The notes under the pieces: generated by a model | The model's database searches: none | Seen by the model: only the letters and a program-made list of their open reading frames with translations | What the model was told of the DNA's origin: nothing | Assembly (NCBI GenBank): GCA_030248215.1 | Contig: JASANG010001861.1 | Coordinates: 248,001 to 312,000 of the forward strand | Direction of reading: 5' to 3' | DNA from: Enoplolaimus lenunculus | Taxonomy: Eukaryota > Nematoda > Enoplea > Enoplida > Thoracostomopsidae | DNA: 64,000 bases | Shown here: piece by piece, positions 38,569 to 50,814 of the stretch | Numbering within the stretch: position 1 is the stretch's first letter | Layout of the letters: every line of letters starts with the position of its first letter | Position numbers and translations under genes: made by a program

Positions 38569-40026
38569 GTACGAAGGCTTGGGAAGATAAGGAGATTGGA
38601 CGGACTGGACCATGGGGGTACTCGTCTGTCAAGTCGTAGCTGTTCCCACGGGACATCGGGGATACCGGCTTTTTCGATTGTCTTTTTGCCAACGTATATC
38701 CAAGAGTTTCTGACTAGCCTGTTGCGCACTTAATGCTCGGTGATATGACGGCGCGGGTTGTCGGGAGGGAGTCTGAACGATCTTTCCACCGCACAGGCCG
38801 CGAGTAGCTTTTGGTAAACCTTGATGGGGAATAAGTTAGCTTCGTTCAGAACCAGTGTTGCGGGGTCCCTCGAGTACAACCTGTAATTGTCCGTGCACTG
38901 GCATTCTGGACGGTTTGCAGGTCAAGTATATTGGAATATGCGGCGCTTGGGAGCCAGGCCGAACCGCAGTATCGGATGCACGACTGCACGTAAGCCAAAT
39001 AGAGGAAGCGGAAATCTTCCTTCGAACAACCCCAGTCGTTACATACGACGGCACGGATGACTTGATTGCGCTTTTCTAGACGGCTACGCAACGCTTGGGT
39101 GTGCGCCTTGAACGACAGGACGCGATCAAATTTAACTCCCAGGAAGGTCGGAGTTTCTGCAAAGGGAATCAAGGTGCCATTCAACCTGAGCTCGGGAGAC
39201 CATCGCGAGCTGGTTTCCCTGGGGTGGTTTGAGAAGAAAGTGTATTCCCACTTTGAAACGTTGACAGTCACCTTCCATTGGGTCGCCAAAATGTGTAGCT
39301 GGTCTAGGGCTAGTTGTAGCGTCTCTTCAGCAGATGCTAGGCTCTGATCCGTGTACCAGAGTGCCAGGTCGTCTGCAAACGGTGAAGCATGTACGTTTGC
39401 AGGCATTTCGTTGAGTATATCGTTCACGAATAGCAGGAATAATGTTGGAGACAAGACGCAGCCCTGCGGGACACCTGATCGAAGGCGTACGTTCTCACTG
39501 GTGGTCCCTTCAAACTCAACGCAGGCCCGTCTGTCGGACAGGAAGGCTCGGATCCACCTTGTTTGGCATGTTTGATAGGGTATTGCAGCATTTTTGCTAA
39601 CAAACCATCAATCCAGACTTTATCGAACGCGCGAGCTAAATCGATCAAGACGAGGACGCTGCGTTGAGATGGGGTTTTGTTTAGGCCATCTGCTATACTT
39701 TGGGAAATGCGTAGGACCTGGACTTCTGTGGAGCGAAGTTCCCTGAAGCCGGCTTGCAGGTTGCAGAGGGAGTTCGTGGTTTCCAGTGCGTAGCTGACAC
39801 GTTGTTTCACCATGTGTTCGTGGAGTTTACCGAGTCAAGACGTGATACAAATTGGGCGGTAGGAGCCGAGCTCTTCTGGGTTTTTTTCTGCAGTGGTAAA
39901 TGTGCACGTGTATGTGTGTCTTAACATTACGTACACTATGCACGCCTACACTATGCACATACACATCTACACCACGTATACCAACAGGGATATTGATTTT
40001 AGTTAAGTAGTCGTTTAAAATATATA

Positions 40027-43000
40027 ATGACAGTGTCCCACGTAGTTCGTGATCGAAAACCAAAGCGACGCAAGGAAGTTTGCCGTCTGACCAAAGAAGC
40101 TCCACACCTCGACCAGTCTGACTGTAATGCTCAAGATTCAGCCCATTGCACAGAACTGCGTTTAAATTTTACCGGATTCCTTAAATCATGGTCGCCAAAC
40201 AGTTTAGCGTTAGTGTTGTCACATTACTCGCTAACTCGTCTCACTCTCAATGATCTACCAAACTGTGCTACGTTATTTTACATTCCATTTCAAATCTGGT
40301 CACACTCGTTGAAAGCGTTAGTTCTGGCTGACAATGCGTAAGCTATATTTGATGTCGCGATGTAACAAAACCAGTTACCTGTGTATTAATTTTTTTACAG
40401 TTTGGCTTAAAGTATAACCGCAGAACTATTTAACAGCATTTAACATTAAAGTTCAAAACAGTTGTATTTTTGTTTGTCATATTATGTATATAGCCAGCAA
40501 TGCTCAAACTGAATTTTTTATTTCGATTCGAAAATTTTGTATTTGACATCATCCGATTATAAAATTTAACGACTAATATTTTCAAATTTATCAAGATTTT
40601 TGTCATTTTTCTATGAATAATAAATTTAAACCATTACGCCAGCTACCAAAGCGGGTCAAGCGAAACTGAAGCAGCTGTAGCATTATAAATGCTAACCAAT
40701 ACATAGTTATATATAAGGGCGTCAAACGGAACTGAATTTAATCGGAATAGGACTTTTAAATACTGCTTTCTCATATGACGTGACGAGCTTTATGACAAAT
40801 TTGTGCATGCCTAAGCACTAACAATTTAATAACCGAACAAGTAATTAAGAAGCACAACATAAGAAAATCTGCAAACAAAATAAATTTCTATTTTATTCCG
40901 GTTATACTTTTAGTCGGAATCTGAATTAGGCTGCTACCGCATATTAATTACCGGAACCGGAGCCGGATATTGAAGTTTTTAACGGAACCGATTATTACCG
41001 AATAAAGCATGTAATTTGACTACTGTTGAAAGTAATGAAGTCGCACAAAACATATATGTTTACTAAATGAAAATTAATTGTTAGCTTGTGTTGCAGATTG
41101 TCAGAAATACCCGAGTCTGTTGGGACGCTAGAAAAGTTAAGCAGTTTGGATTTGTCAAACAATCGCCTCGAACGCGTTGACCAGTGTATACTGTCCTTGC
41201 CTGAAATTGTTACATTGTCATTGGCTAGTAACAAGCTAAGTGGGACTTGTTTTGAGGCGAAACCAGCATTTTCAAAAAGTATTCTCGAACTCGACCTTCA
41301 TTTGAATATGGTTTCTTCTTTGCCACAAGAATTGACTGGTATGTTTTTGTTGCACAATGAAGAGTATATATATGCTCTAGAGACATGCAATTGAACACGA
41401 GTCGTGGCAGTGTCGCAGTTTTTAGCACCATTATTGTTAAAATTAGAGGTGTCCCGGGACCAGGATTTTACTCGGGGCCGTGGTCTGCGAAATGCAGTAA
41501 ACTTCAAATTTTATGTGCCTTTTGCGTAAGCATGTACCTGGGAGTATGATACCGTTTTTATTGTATCGCGCCACGCGACATTTCGTTGATACTCACATGT
41601 TGTGAAGTTAATGTTAATGCATTTGCTATTTGCCATATCGCGTCACGCGACATTTTGTGTATGGTAATGTAATAAAACTATTGCGCTGCGTTCGGATTCT
41701 TTCTAAATTGTGCTATGGGACATTGCTTTTCTGGTACCGTCCATGGCGCCATATGACCCCAACCCCGACATTCTGTGGCCTCGGCCCCGCGGCACATCTC
41801 TAGTTGAAATGAGTGAAAATTTACCGAATGTAGCAAAAACTGTTTTGATGACGGTATTTTTTGGTAATATCTGTTTTACTTAAATTTTGGAGAAAACTAA
41901 AGAAGACGGCTGGGTCTAAAGCGGAACTGGGTTATACCGGAATCGGAATCGGAACAGCAAACTTAAACCGAATTGTGATAGGAATCGGAATCGGAACTTG
42001 AAATTTTATGACTGTACGGATAATTTGTATTGGCAATATAATATTGATTTAGTGTGTTCGTTGGCTGGCAACGATATTCAAAAAGGTTCATGATCAAATT
42101 GGCGATGATTTTTGGTTCTGTAAAGCTAACATACAGTCAATTAGTGATAAGTTAACTTATCGAAAGCAATTTAATATATAAATAGTATAAATAATACAGA
42201 ATTTTTGTGCAGCGTATCACAATAAGTAGAATTAAATTCAAAATTGCAAAATTCCGATTCCGATATCGCACCATGGCTTCTTTTAAATTTCGACGCATTG
42301 CTCGTATTTCATAATGTTTCTATATTGATGTACTGTGCCAAAAAGTTATTTTTATTTTGTTTATATATGCTGCAGAATTCTCCAATTTACGCTATTTCAA
42401 CGCAGCTAACAACGTGCTGTCTGAGATTCCACAGTGGTTGTTGCGCTGCAAATCCCTAAAAATGGTGCTTCTATCATCCAATGTTCTCAAACACGTGCCT
42501 GTGTTTGAGTCGGACAGTTTGCACGTATTGGACGTCAATAGCAATTGCGTAAAGTCGTTTGAAATTGCTAACGAACAATTTATTGGGTATCATTAATTTT
42601 TCTTTTCTAATAAATACCGTATGGTGAATGTTTTCAATGCCAAATAACTCCAATACTTATTAGCGAATAGGGTTTGTACATCTTGGTTCTAAACGTTTGA
42701 GATAATAGATAATACTAGTTCTATCCTTCTAATGTTTTATATATTTATGGTTAATGTTATTAAAAATATTTAGGGTGTACATGAAATATACTTGTTATTC
42801 TATTTTCGACACTAGTTACAATGTTTCCTTTGTGAATGTTTAGTAATACTAAGCTGCAATCGCTGGATATTAGTGGCAATGCGATATCAACGATGTCAAT
42901 TATTCCCGATACGAAAACCGCAGCTCAAAATAACGCTGAAAAGGCTTTTGACAAGCTAGAAATTTTGAATTATTCCGGAAACGGTCTACGCGGTATACCA

Positions 43001-46000
43001 GATGTTATATTCGGGATTAAATCACTTCAGATTCTCAAATTAGGTAAGTTTTGTATTGTATGATCACATGTGTTTGGACAAGACGTAGTAGTAAATTTTA
43101 TTGTTTGATCAGATGCAAGTATACACTTGACATTGAACTCAGAGTCACTGTAAGAGTTTTTGATAAAGGATATTGTTAAGTATCATCGTAGTGTCAAGTG
43201 GAAAAAGTGTTTTGATTACTGTTGAACGTACCGTATGCATATGTGTGACCAATGGAGACAATAGTATGGCTGACAGCACTGTTATGACAAAATGTTTATT
43301 TTAGGTGGTCAGAGCGGCGAATTATCAAGTTACGTCGTATCAAAGAATTATATTGAGGAGTTGCCAAACGAAATTGGAAACCTCAAGAATTTGATTGAAC
43401 TGGATTTATCAATGAATTGCATTCAAGCTTTACCAGAAACGCTCGGAGGTGAGCGTCAGCTTTATTTTTTAAACGTTATTTTTACTGACAAGTGGAACTG
43501 AACTTTAGAAAAAATTTCAATGATGGTAAATTTTATGAAAATGGTGTTAAAAAGTTTGACCACGTTTTGGATGCATGTGCATACGATTAGCAAACGATTG
43601 GACGAAAACTTTATAAACAGCGAAGCCTATGGTAAAACTTATCTGATACTGTTATAACATCAATTTAGTCGTAAATCGCTTACGGATGTTAACATGCCGC
43701 TACCTTGTACTTTTCTTTTTTCACTGGTTATAACATAATAAATATTGTTAATTTGAACTTGCAATATAATAAGTTACTTGTCGATCTTAAGCCGGTTTCA
43801 CATAGAAAATTTCTTCTTTTACAGAGTTAACGAATTTGGTTGCTTTGAACTTGCAAGATAATTGCATAGTCGAACTGCCAAGATCGCTAAGCAAACTCAG
43901 AGAGCTTCAGATACTCAATCTGTCATGCAACAATTTGACTGCTTTACCTGATGACATTAATGAGCTAAAACATTTGCGTGAACTAAATGTTACTCACAAT
44001 CAAGTACGTACGTGCTTATATAAGCATGTGGTGGTGAGTTTATGTTGTGTTCAAAACGAAACAGAATCTGTTTTTGGAAAGGTTTAGAATTGTTATATAT
44101 ATATACAAAACACTATCAATATAAAATTAGATTAAACATCAAACGAATTGCATACTTTTGAGTTTCCTTAATATATAAACGGGCACAGGTAGTAGCGGTT
44201 CAGTTTTATGTTTAAATAGGTAACTAATGTCAATTGCATCATTGCGCTTGTTACAAAACTTTACGGAGAATCCGGACCATTTAAAATTGATAATGACAAA
44301 TCTGGTTGTTGGTTGGTTAGTTAGTTAGTTGCTCCTTGATTAAATGTCTTTATTATTTTAGATCGAAACGTTGCCGAGTACGATGGCCGATTTATGCTTT
44401 GAGAGTTTACTTATCTCACACAATTATCTCGACAGAATTCCACCTCAAATGTTTGCTAAGTTTGGCGAGTTGAAAAAGTTAAATATTGAAATGGTAAGAT
44501 GGTAAGAATGTTTGCGAGGCTTGGCCGTGCTAAAATATGAGAACAATTTTAGCGTGGTGGCAAAACCAATGCACTGTCGTTTTGTAATTCGGAAATAATC
44601 CCGGGAGTAACCTGTAATCAAGTTGCGAATAGATGTAGTTTGTATAAAGTATATAATTACGTGAGAAAAATGACATGTTTGGTTACATTTCAGATGGTTT
44701 AATCATTATCATAGTTGCGTTTGTGATATTTTCAGAATATTATTTCACCTGAACGTTTGGTGGAGGCCGCGATAAAGTTTTTCATGGAGTCGCAAGTAAA
44801 TATTTAAATTCTAACTAGTAGTTCATGCGTTGTGTGTTCGAACTCCATGGCAAACTTTTTATCAAGAGGAATATGATACGGTTTAACTTGGGACTATGGA
44901 GTCAAACCTAGATTAGCTAAATGGTATTTCACTGCTAGTTCAACAAGTGAATGGCGAACCCTGCAATGTGTTTATCAAAAAAGTATTCTTTGAACGCGCC
45001 CACAAATTTAATGCTTGCATTACCAACGACTACGGGACATTGACGATATACGCCGCAAAAACTCTTGGGCAGAGAAGCGACTTGTCTGTCTCTCGCTATG
45101 ATAATCCGAGACATACTGAGGGCTATGCTCAAAGTTCCCGAGAAGCAATCTAATTTTAGCATTAAAAGGTTTTGGGTGCGAGAAATTTGAGTAGACTGTT
45201 TACAAACCTCCAAAACCGATACTTGAGCAGCTAGCTAATAGATAATTTGCATATTAGCATAGTTTATAAGCCTAAATTAGGACTTTTTACAATATTTCGC
45301 TAATTATTAAGGTTAAAAGCAATATAATTTCAGCACTAAAGGGTTTTTAGGTGAGAGGAATTTGAATAAATAGTTTACAAACATCCAAAACCGATAATTG
45401 AATAGTTAGCTGATAGGTAATTTGCATATTAGCTTAATTCACAAGACAAAATTAGGACTTTTTAAATTATTCCAAAAATTATTAGGGTGGCTGAAGGGTT
45501 TTTGGGTGCGAGGAATCACAGGAAATTGCTAACAAACCTCCAAAACCGACAAATGAATAGTTAGCTAACAACTAATTTGCATATTACCTTAATTGCTTAC
45601 GTGTGTTCGACCTTCGCTCAATATATGTAGTCCCGCTACGACTGGTAATACAAGTGTTTAATAATAATGTAATTGAAAACTGTATTTATAGGACAGTTTT
45701 TCGGACGCATATGGAGATCAAATCATTAACCATGTCATATCGCTTGTTGGTGTTGATCCAGATCGATTCAAACATGTTTTCGCTTCGCCTGCAGGTACTA
45801 AATATTGTCATATATTTTTGGTATTGCAATATAGGAACGGAACAGGTTCATGTGGGATCCTATATAAAGTCTGTTATTTTCAAATTTTGTTATATCGCAA
45901 GTTCTAAACGCCGCTGTGAGGTGCATTAGAAATAAAATTTCTATTTTAGTTTCAGAAGACTCATGTTGCAACGCAATTAGTTTCTGTAACTTGAACAGCA

Positions 46001-47446
46001 GCAAATGCTTCCCGTGAGTCTTCGCTGAAGAACAATTTCTCTGTCTTTACCTTTGAGCCAACACAAATATGAAGGTGCCGATATCAGTCAGCACAGTGCG
46101 GCGTCGTACGTAAATTGTCGTAAAGTCTGCGACGGACGGCGCCTTAAATCAATTTTTATGTTTCATTTCAGATCTTAGCCAAAATGGCAATAATCTCAGT
46201 CGTTGGTCTAGCTCTAGTGATAGTAATTGCTCAAATTCACAGTATATTTCTGAGGAAATTCCTGATGACAATCAATATAGCAATTCTGGTGAAAATGGTT
46301 AGTTTTATGCAGATCGTGGTTTCCTTTTTGGTTACAAATAGATTTTAACGTCTTATGCCACTCGTATTACCTGGTGGCAAAACAGAGATGCCGAATTTTG
46401 GTAGATTTTTTATGAACTTTTCACGGCTAATATTGCACCAACATCAGTTTATATCTGGCTACAGTGTCTTTGCAATATTTTACCACGAATATTGGAGTGA
46501 AGGACATCAGAACTAAATCCGTTATGTGAAGTTAGTCTGCATGTGTTTAGTTATTAACTTTGCACGTTATGAGTTTTTCTAACTTATTTCAGACCAAGTT
46601 GGTAGTCTGGATTTTGGTCAGCCAACAAGTAGCGTTTCCGGTACTTCAAGTGACTTATCACCTGCTGCAGATATTACTGAAGGCGAAAAGTTTAGAACAG
46701 AGATTGGTAAATTTACGCTAGTGGAAAAGGAATCTGGGGTATTGAGGCAGAAATGAAATGTTTAACTGCTGTTGATAAAGCTATACGTTCGTTAGGTAAA
46801 CGTTGACGTTTTACTGGTGAATTTCGTATAAATCTGTTTAGCTTTGTTATGTCACCACACTTTGGATTTCTTTGGAAACTGGCGTATATGTTACATAGTT
46901 TTGCCGACTGAATCCAGGAAGGTAACTGCTTGGTGTAGGATTTGTCTGTAATTTATCCAGTAAACTTTATGTTTTAGACCGATTACCAAACCCACATTAC
47001 TTATAAGGGACAGCCCACTAAATGTAAGCCTAAGGCTGAAGATATGCCTAAGCCTTCCAAGTACGAAGTACCCCAAGTCTCTCTGTTTTTCAGTAGGCAG
47101 GCCTGTATATTTAATATAGGGTGGTTTTAATATAACTTCTATTTTTGTTGTAGAATACGAAGTTTCCAAGAACAACGGTTATGACAATGTGAGTAATCCG
47201 GACGATTCATTTCTAAATGACATTTACTATGAAACGTTTTTCAACGCTCCTAGTATTGGTAGGAACCAAGAGTCTACAGCTCTTGTGGAGAAGTCCAACT
47301 CTAGTGACGCTCATGTTTTCGCTCCTGCCACAGACCATATCGGCCCTTTGTGGAATTGCTGGGCACGACCGAAGCGACTAAGAGAAAATATTGATTCAGA
47401 CATCCAAATTATGGAACAACTAGGATATTTTGATGACGCTGACTGA
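40027..47446 (+). CDS. Leucine-rich-repeat protein, 704 residues, 12 exons
   Basis: Exons 40027-40337, 41097-41338, 42376-42586, 42844-43043, 43305-43448, 43825-44003, 44362-44493, 44736-44795, 45692-45794, 46172-46297, 46593-46706 and 47154-47446 join in phase to 704 residues. A basic N-terminus (RDRKPKRRKEVCRL) is followed by at least a dozen leucine-rich repeats of the LxxLxLxxNxLxxLPxxL type (residues ~75-490; e.g. LSSLDLSNNRLERVD, LVALNLQDNCIVELPRSL, LQILNLSCNNLTALPDDI). The remainder is low-complexity Ser/Asn/Asp-rich, ending PLWNCWARPKRLRENIDSD and an acidic DDAD. No signal peptide or membrane segment, so cytosolic or nuclear. The LRR style resembles SHOC2 and PHLPP, but I see no phosphatase domain. 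It could be a scaffold; function not assigned. The start lies about 130 bp from the truncated end of the LINE; the first exon could extend differently. Confidence 0.88.
40705..41005. repeat. Diverged CCGGAA-family MITE in LRR intron 1
   Basis: Begins near AAGGGCGTCAAACGGAACTG and contains ATTACCGGAACCGGAGCCGG near the right end. Family membership rests on these phrases; ends and target duplication are not sharp. Confidence 0.5.
41444..41802 (+). repeat. Dispersed 360 bp element, AGAGRTGTCCCGGG ends
   Basis: In LRR intron 2. Left end TAGAGGTGTCCCGGGACC, right end (other strand) TAGAGATGTGCCGCGGGGCC, an imperfect terminal inverted repeat. Interior phrases CATATCGCGTCACGCGACAT and GTACCGTCCATGG recur inverted at 53150-53464. 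Non-coding, CpG-rich for this genome. Confidence 0.7.
41911..42275. repeat. Diverged CCGGAA-family hAT MITE in LRR intron 2
   Basis: Left GGGTCTAAAGCGGAACTGGG, right CCGATTCCGATATCGCACC. Shares AGTGATAAGTTAAC and ATCGAAAGCAATTTAATA with the copy at 48487-48748. No clear 8 bp duplication. Confidence 0.6.
45155..45650 (+). repeat. ~175 bp tandem repeat in an LRR intron
   Basis: Two to three units with TTTTGGGTGCGAG, ACAAACCTCCAAAACCGAT, TAATTTGCATATTAGC and GGACTTTTTACAATATT. The array ends in GTGTGTTCGACCTTCGCTCA and CGCTACGACTGGTAATAC. The same unit and same end occur inside the element 59402-60820, so both are parts of one mobile family. Lies in the intron 44796-45691. Confidence 0.75.
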
Positions 47447-49179
47447 TTTTAAAGATTTGATTGTCATTGTTTGTACTGCCGTTCATCTGGCTATTTTCAG
47501 TTTGTAGATTTTGTGAGTATTTTTGATATGCAACTTATTGCAGTAATTCAAAGCGGAATTGATGGTTTCGACTTTTGTTTCATAATGCTGTCACCTTGTA
47601 CTCTGTGTTCATTTTTGTTTGTTGCGCTCCGTTACCGTTATTAACAGTTCAGATCGTAATCTATATTATTAAAGCAGAAATGACCTATATCACGTATATT
47701 GTACATTGTTTCAATATAGAACAAACTTTTTGTTACAAAAAGTCTTGTAATGATGAACTATGAATTTCCAATATGTAGTAGCGGTTTGGTTGCTGTCTTT
47801 CTTTTGTGAAATAACGGAAACCTTTCAGGCTACTTTACAAACCAGCCATGTTGAAGGAAGGTTCGGAACATTATATATATGTGTGTTTCTGTGTTTTTTA
47901 CTTTGTATAAAGATGTTCTTGTATGGGAACAGGTTTCTATGCTTTTAGGTACATTTTGATTGTTTTCTATTCATGTGATTACCGATTGACATATTCTGAC
48001 TTATATGTTCTGTTAACTGTGCTTTTAAAATTCCTTAGCTGTGTAAACGATTTGTTTAAAATCGGTGTCCTAATTCGTAAAGATGATTGTTTTATTGATA
48101 TATTTGATATTTATATGTGGTAATTTTGTAGACACCAATTGTATGTGATTTTAGTGTAATTATTACTGGTAATAATTTTGGTTGCTGGGTTTCCATAGGC
48201 TGCTTGGTAGTGCGGGTCAAGCATCCACACTACTAGTGGAGTGGAGAGAAGCTGGAAACAGGCGGAATGTGGCGAAGCAGATAAATAATTTTTGTAAAGG
48301 AAAAGTCGCGTTTTTGCGTATATAGACGATAAAATTTTGCGGTTTAGGTACCTTTCTGTGATTTACAATTCATGCTAAAATCATTTTTGTGTTTGCAAGT
48401 GGTGAAAAAAAGCGAGGTAGAGGTCCCGGATGAGGTTGAAGTGGAGGAAACTCGGATACTTGTGGGGGCCCATATTTCGAAAGTTAGGGTTGTGAATCGG
48501 AACAGCGAATTTAAACCAGGATCGTAATCGGAACTACAAATTTTGACTGTACGGATAATTATTGTATTAACAAATATAATATATATTAATTTAGAGTTTC
48601 TGTTGGCTGGTAAAATTTTTAAAACTGGTATGAACAAATTGGTAATGATTTTTGGTTCGGCAAACCTAAGCTATATTCAATTGTTGATAGGTTAACACAT
48701 CGAAAGCGATTTAATACATAAATGATACAGAAATCCAGTCGCACCCTGCGCTGATTGCGAGTGGTTGAGAGAAATATATTATTGATGGTGCAGTTTTTGT
48801 TAAAGTTTACAGCCATCTAGCACCGCGTGTGTCCATAGACAAATTGGATTAGTTTATCAGACAATATGGCATACAATTGTAGTAGAAAATCGGTTTAGGG
48901 ATGAATGCAATCACAGTTCAATTTTTGTAGATGAGTGTCTTTTTGTCACATATTTTAGCGTAAACCAACTGGTGATGTCAGGCTTTGCATTAAATTGCGA
49001 TAAGAACTTACGTTAGTTACATAAGCTAATTCCCACGAGACATAGCTAACATACAAGCTAGGATTATAACTCGGGAGTGTCGGCTGAAGGTATTTGTTTA
49101 CCACCTTTTAGGTATAGTAACTTGTAAATAATTTCGCGTATACTGCATGCGCGCAGTTGATCATAGTTTGCTTTTTGTA
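47447..49179. other. 3' flank of the LRR gene, intergenic
   Basis: No gene recognised apart from one MITE (48487-48748). Several short ORFs rich in Phe/Tyr/Ile codons reflect AT-rich sequence rather than genes. Confidence 0.4.
48487..48748. repeat. Diverged CCGGAA-family hAT MITE, shortened
   Basis: Left AGGGTTGTGAATCGGAACAG, right AGAAATCCAGTCGCACCCTG. The interior is similar to 41911-42275 (TCGAAAGCGATTTAATACAT). No clear target duplication. Confidence 0.6.
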
Positions 49180-50500
49180 AGGTCGCCCGTACGGCGCCGT
49201 TTGACACCCGTACGGCGCAGTTCATCACCCGTACGGCTCCATTTGTCACCCGTACGGCACCGTTTTCTATGAACGGCGCAGTGTGTGCCGTACGGAGCCA
49301 TCCATTACGTGAGAACACTTCATAGACAGCAATGAAAAATTTCTCCATTAAGACTAGTTGATGGATGGCGCCATACGGTGACGGACTGTGCCATCGTGCG
49401 GCTGACCGACGGCGCCGTACGAGTGATGAGGTAGCGCTATACATTTGATGACGTCCGTCACCCGTACGACGAGAACATTGTTATAGACAGCAATGAAAAA
49501 TTTCTCCATTAAGACTGGTAACGGCTGTTAGACCAATTCTTATACGTGAAACAAAATCAAATATATTGGGCCACATACGGTTTACCGTCTGAATTTGTTG
49601 ATAAGTAATGTTTGTACGATGATACTATATATACATATTATTTTTTCATTTTGAATAAAATTTAACAATGTTGTTTTGCTCTGCACTGATATCACAGCCG
49701 GCGAACTAGTACAATATGATATATTTTTGGATTGCTGCGAAATCGAATCAGAAAGACGCCTCTGCTTCATTGTTTGGGCAGTTTTGGTGGTTTAGGGTTG
49801 CGCTATACTTTCGTACGGCGCCATGCGGCACCCGTACGGAGCCGTGTGACGCCTTCCATCACCATACAGTATGGTACGTGACTAATTCGCGTACGATATC
49901 GCATCGTGATGCACGGTAACGGACGACGCCGTACGGTGATGGACGATGGCGCCAAACGGGTAACGGACAGCAAGTTCTTAAAAAGCGAAAGTTTTAAAAT
50001 GGACTTTTTTGACCCGCCGCTAGGATGTGCTGTCTACTTAGATCCAGACTGCTTGTTTCGAGTTTGTTGTTTTGGTGTAAAAATTTGAATCTGTTAAAAG
50101 GGCTGGTTAATTGATAAAATAAAACTAAAAATCGGGCAAAATTTTAGTTTTCGCTTAAAAGTCAACGAAATAGCACTGTAAATATCTGGTCATTTTGAAC
50201 GTAATTCTCTCAGACTGAAACCTATACCGCGACTTAAAAAACCGGAACCGAGACCAGCCAAATACCGAGATTTGTCGGCACTTTATCATGCTTAATGCAA
50301 ATCTACCGTATCCTGTGTTTCTCTGGGGTTATAAATTTTTCAATTTTTTCTTGGCTATCCATTTAAGGTGGCACTATATTTGTCGTTTGGCATTGCAAGT
50401 AAAAAAAAATGTTTGCAAACATAAATGCAGTGCCGTGCGGCAATACACGCGCGTTTTGGTAGGGTAACGGACGGCGCTGGACGTCACCGAACGTATAACG
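49180..50500. repeat. CpG-rich minisatellite built on TACGGCGCCGTA palindromes
   Basis: A 21 bp unit beginning CCCGTACGGCGCCGTTTG repeats with small changes at about 49187-49260. Scattered variants (GTACGGAGCC, GGCGCCATACGG, GACGGCGCCGTACG) continue to about 49970 and reappear near 50430-50500. A block of about 40 bp containing ATAGACAGCAATGAAAAATT is duplicated at 49321 and 49483. Base composition contrasts sharply with the AT-rich flanks. The 21 bp period keeps an incidental minus-strand ORF open (49444-49064) as a heptapeptide repeat; I do not regard it as a gene. Confidence 0.8.
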
Positions 50501-50814
50501 CTATCTGTGCTGTTTTGAGATTTATCGCTCACATGCTAACTGTATTGAGGTAAACTGTTTCGCAACTTAATTTAATTTCGGACCATGCTTTCCCATTGCT
50601 TAAACACGGGACAAAACTGCTATCGTGTTTGCAGGGTAGCACTCATACGAGCCTGATGTAGGTGTACATAGGACTTGCTTGCATTGTATTCAGAATAAAA
50701 CAGGTCATATCAAATCGAGGAAAACTTCAGATTGTAATAAGGTTCGGGGTTTATTTCGTTTAGCGATTTCCGGTCAATGCTGTTTGTTACCTATTAGTAT
50801 AATTAATTTATATA

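Larger units (their letters stand above)
37178..39897 (-). mobile_element. 5'-truncated LINE with RT and RNase H (I/Jockey-like group)
   Basis: Only the 3' part of ORF2 remains. Minus-strand segments in order: RT fingers (about 39897-39424, GSYRPICITS and LCNLQAGFRELRSTEVQVL, LIDLARAFDKVW), RT palm and thumb (39454-38846, with the FADDLALW catalytic box and GSAWLPSAAYSN), RNase H (38222-37567, WTDGSVLDGTVTGGSG, SSYRAEITAV, MQWIPSHVGLEGNERVD) and a Cys/His knuckle (37566-37258, CQDCQMDDDTLQHVLCEC). The endonuclease and ORF1 are absent, the usual result of incomplete reverse transcription. Several frame changes separate the segments, and a MITE interrupts it at 38184-38568. An RNase H domain 3' of RT places it in the I-type group; I cannot name the clade. 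Confidence 0.88.

Noticed and set aside
44947-45153. A PP2C phosphatase exon making the LRR gene a PHLPP
   Set aside because: The stretch does not splice in phase with neighbours and shows no phosphatase metal-binding motif; exon 44736-44795 joins 45692 directly in phase.
49064-49444. 126-codon minus-strand ORF with repeated GAVRV heptapeptides
   Set aside because: The 21 bp minisatellite period simply keeps the frame open; no start context, splice sites or homology.
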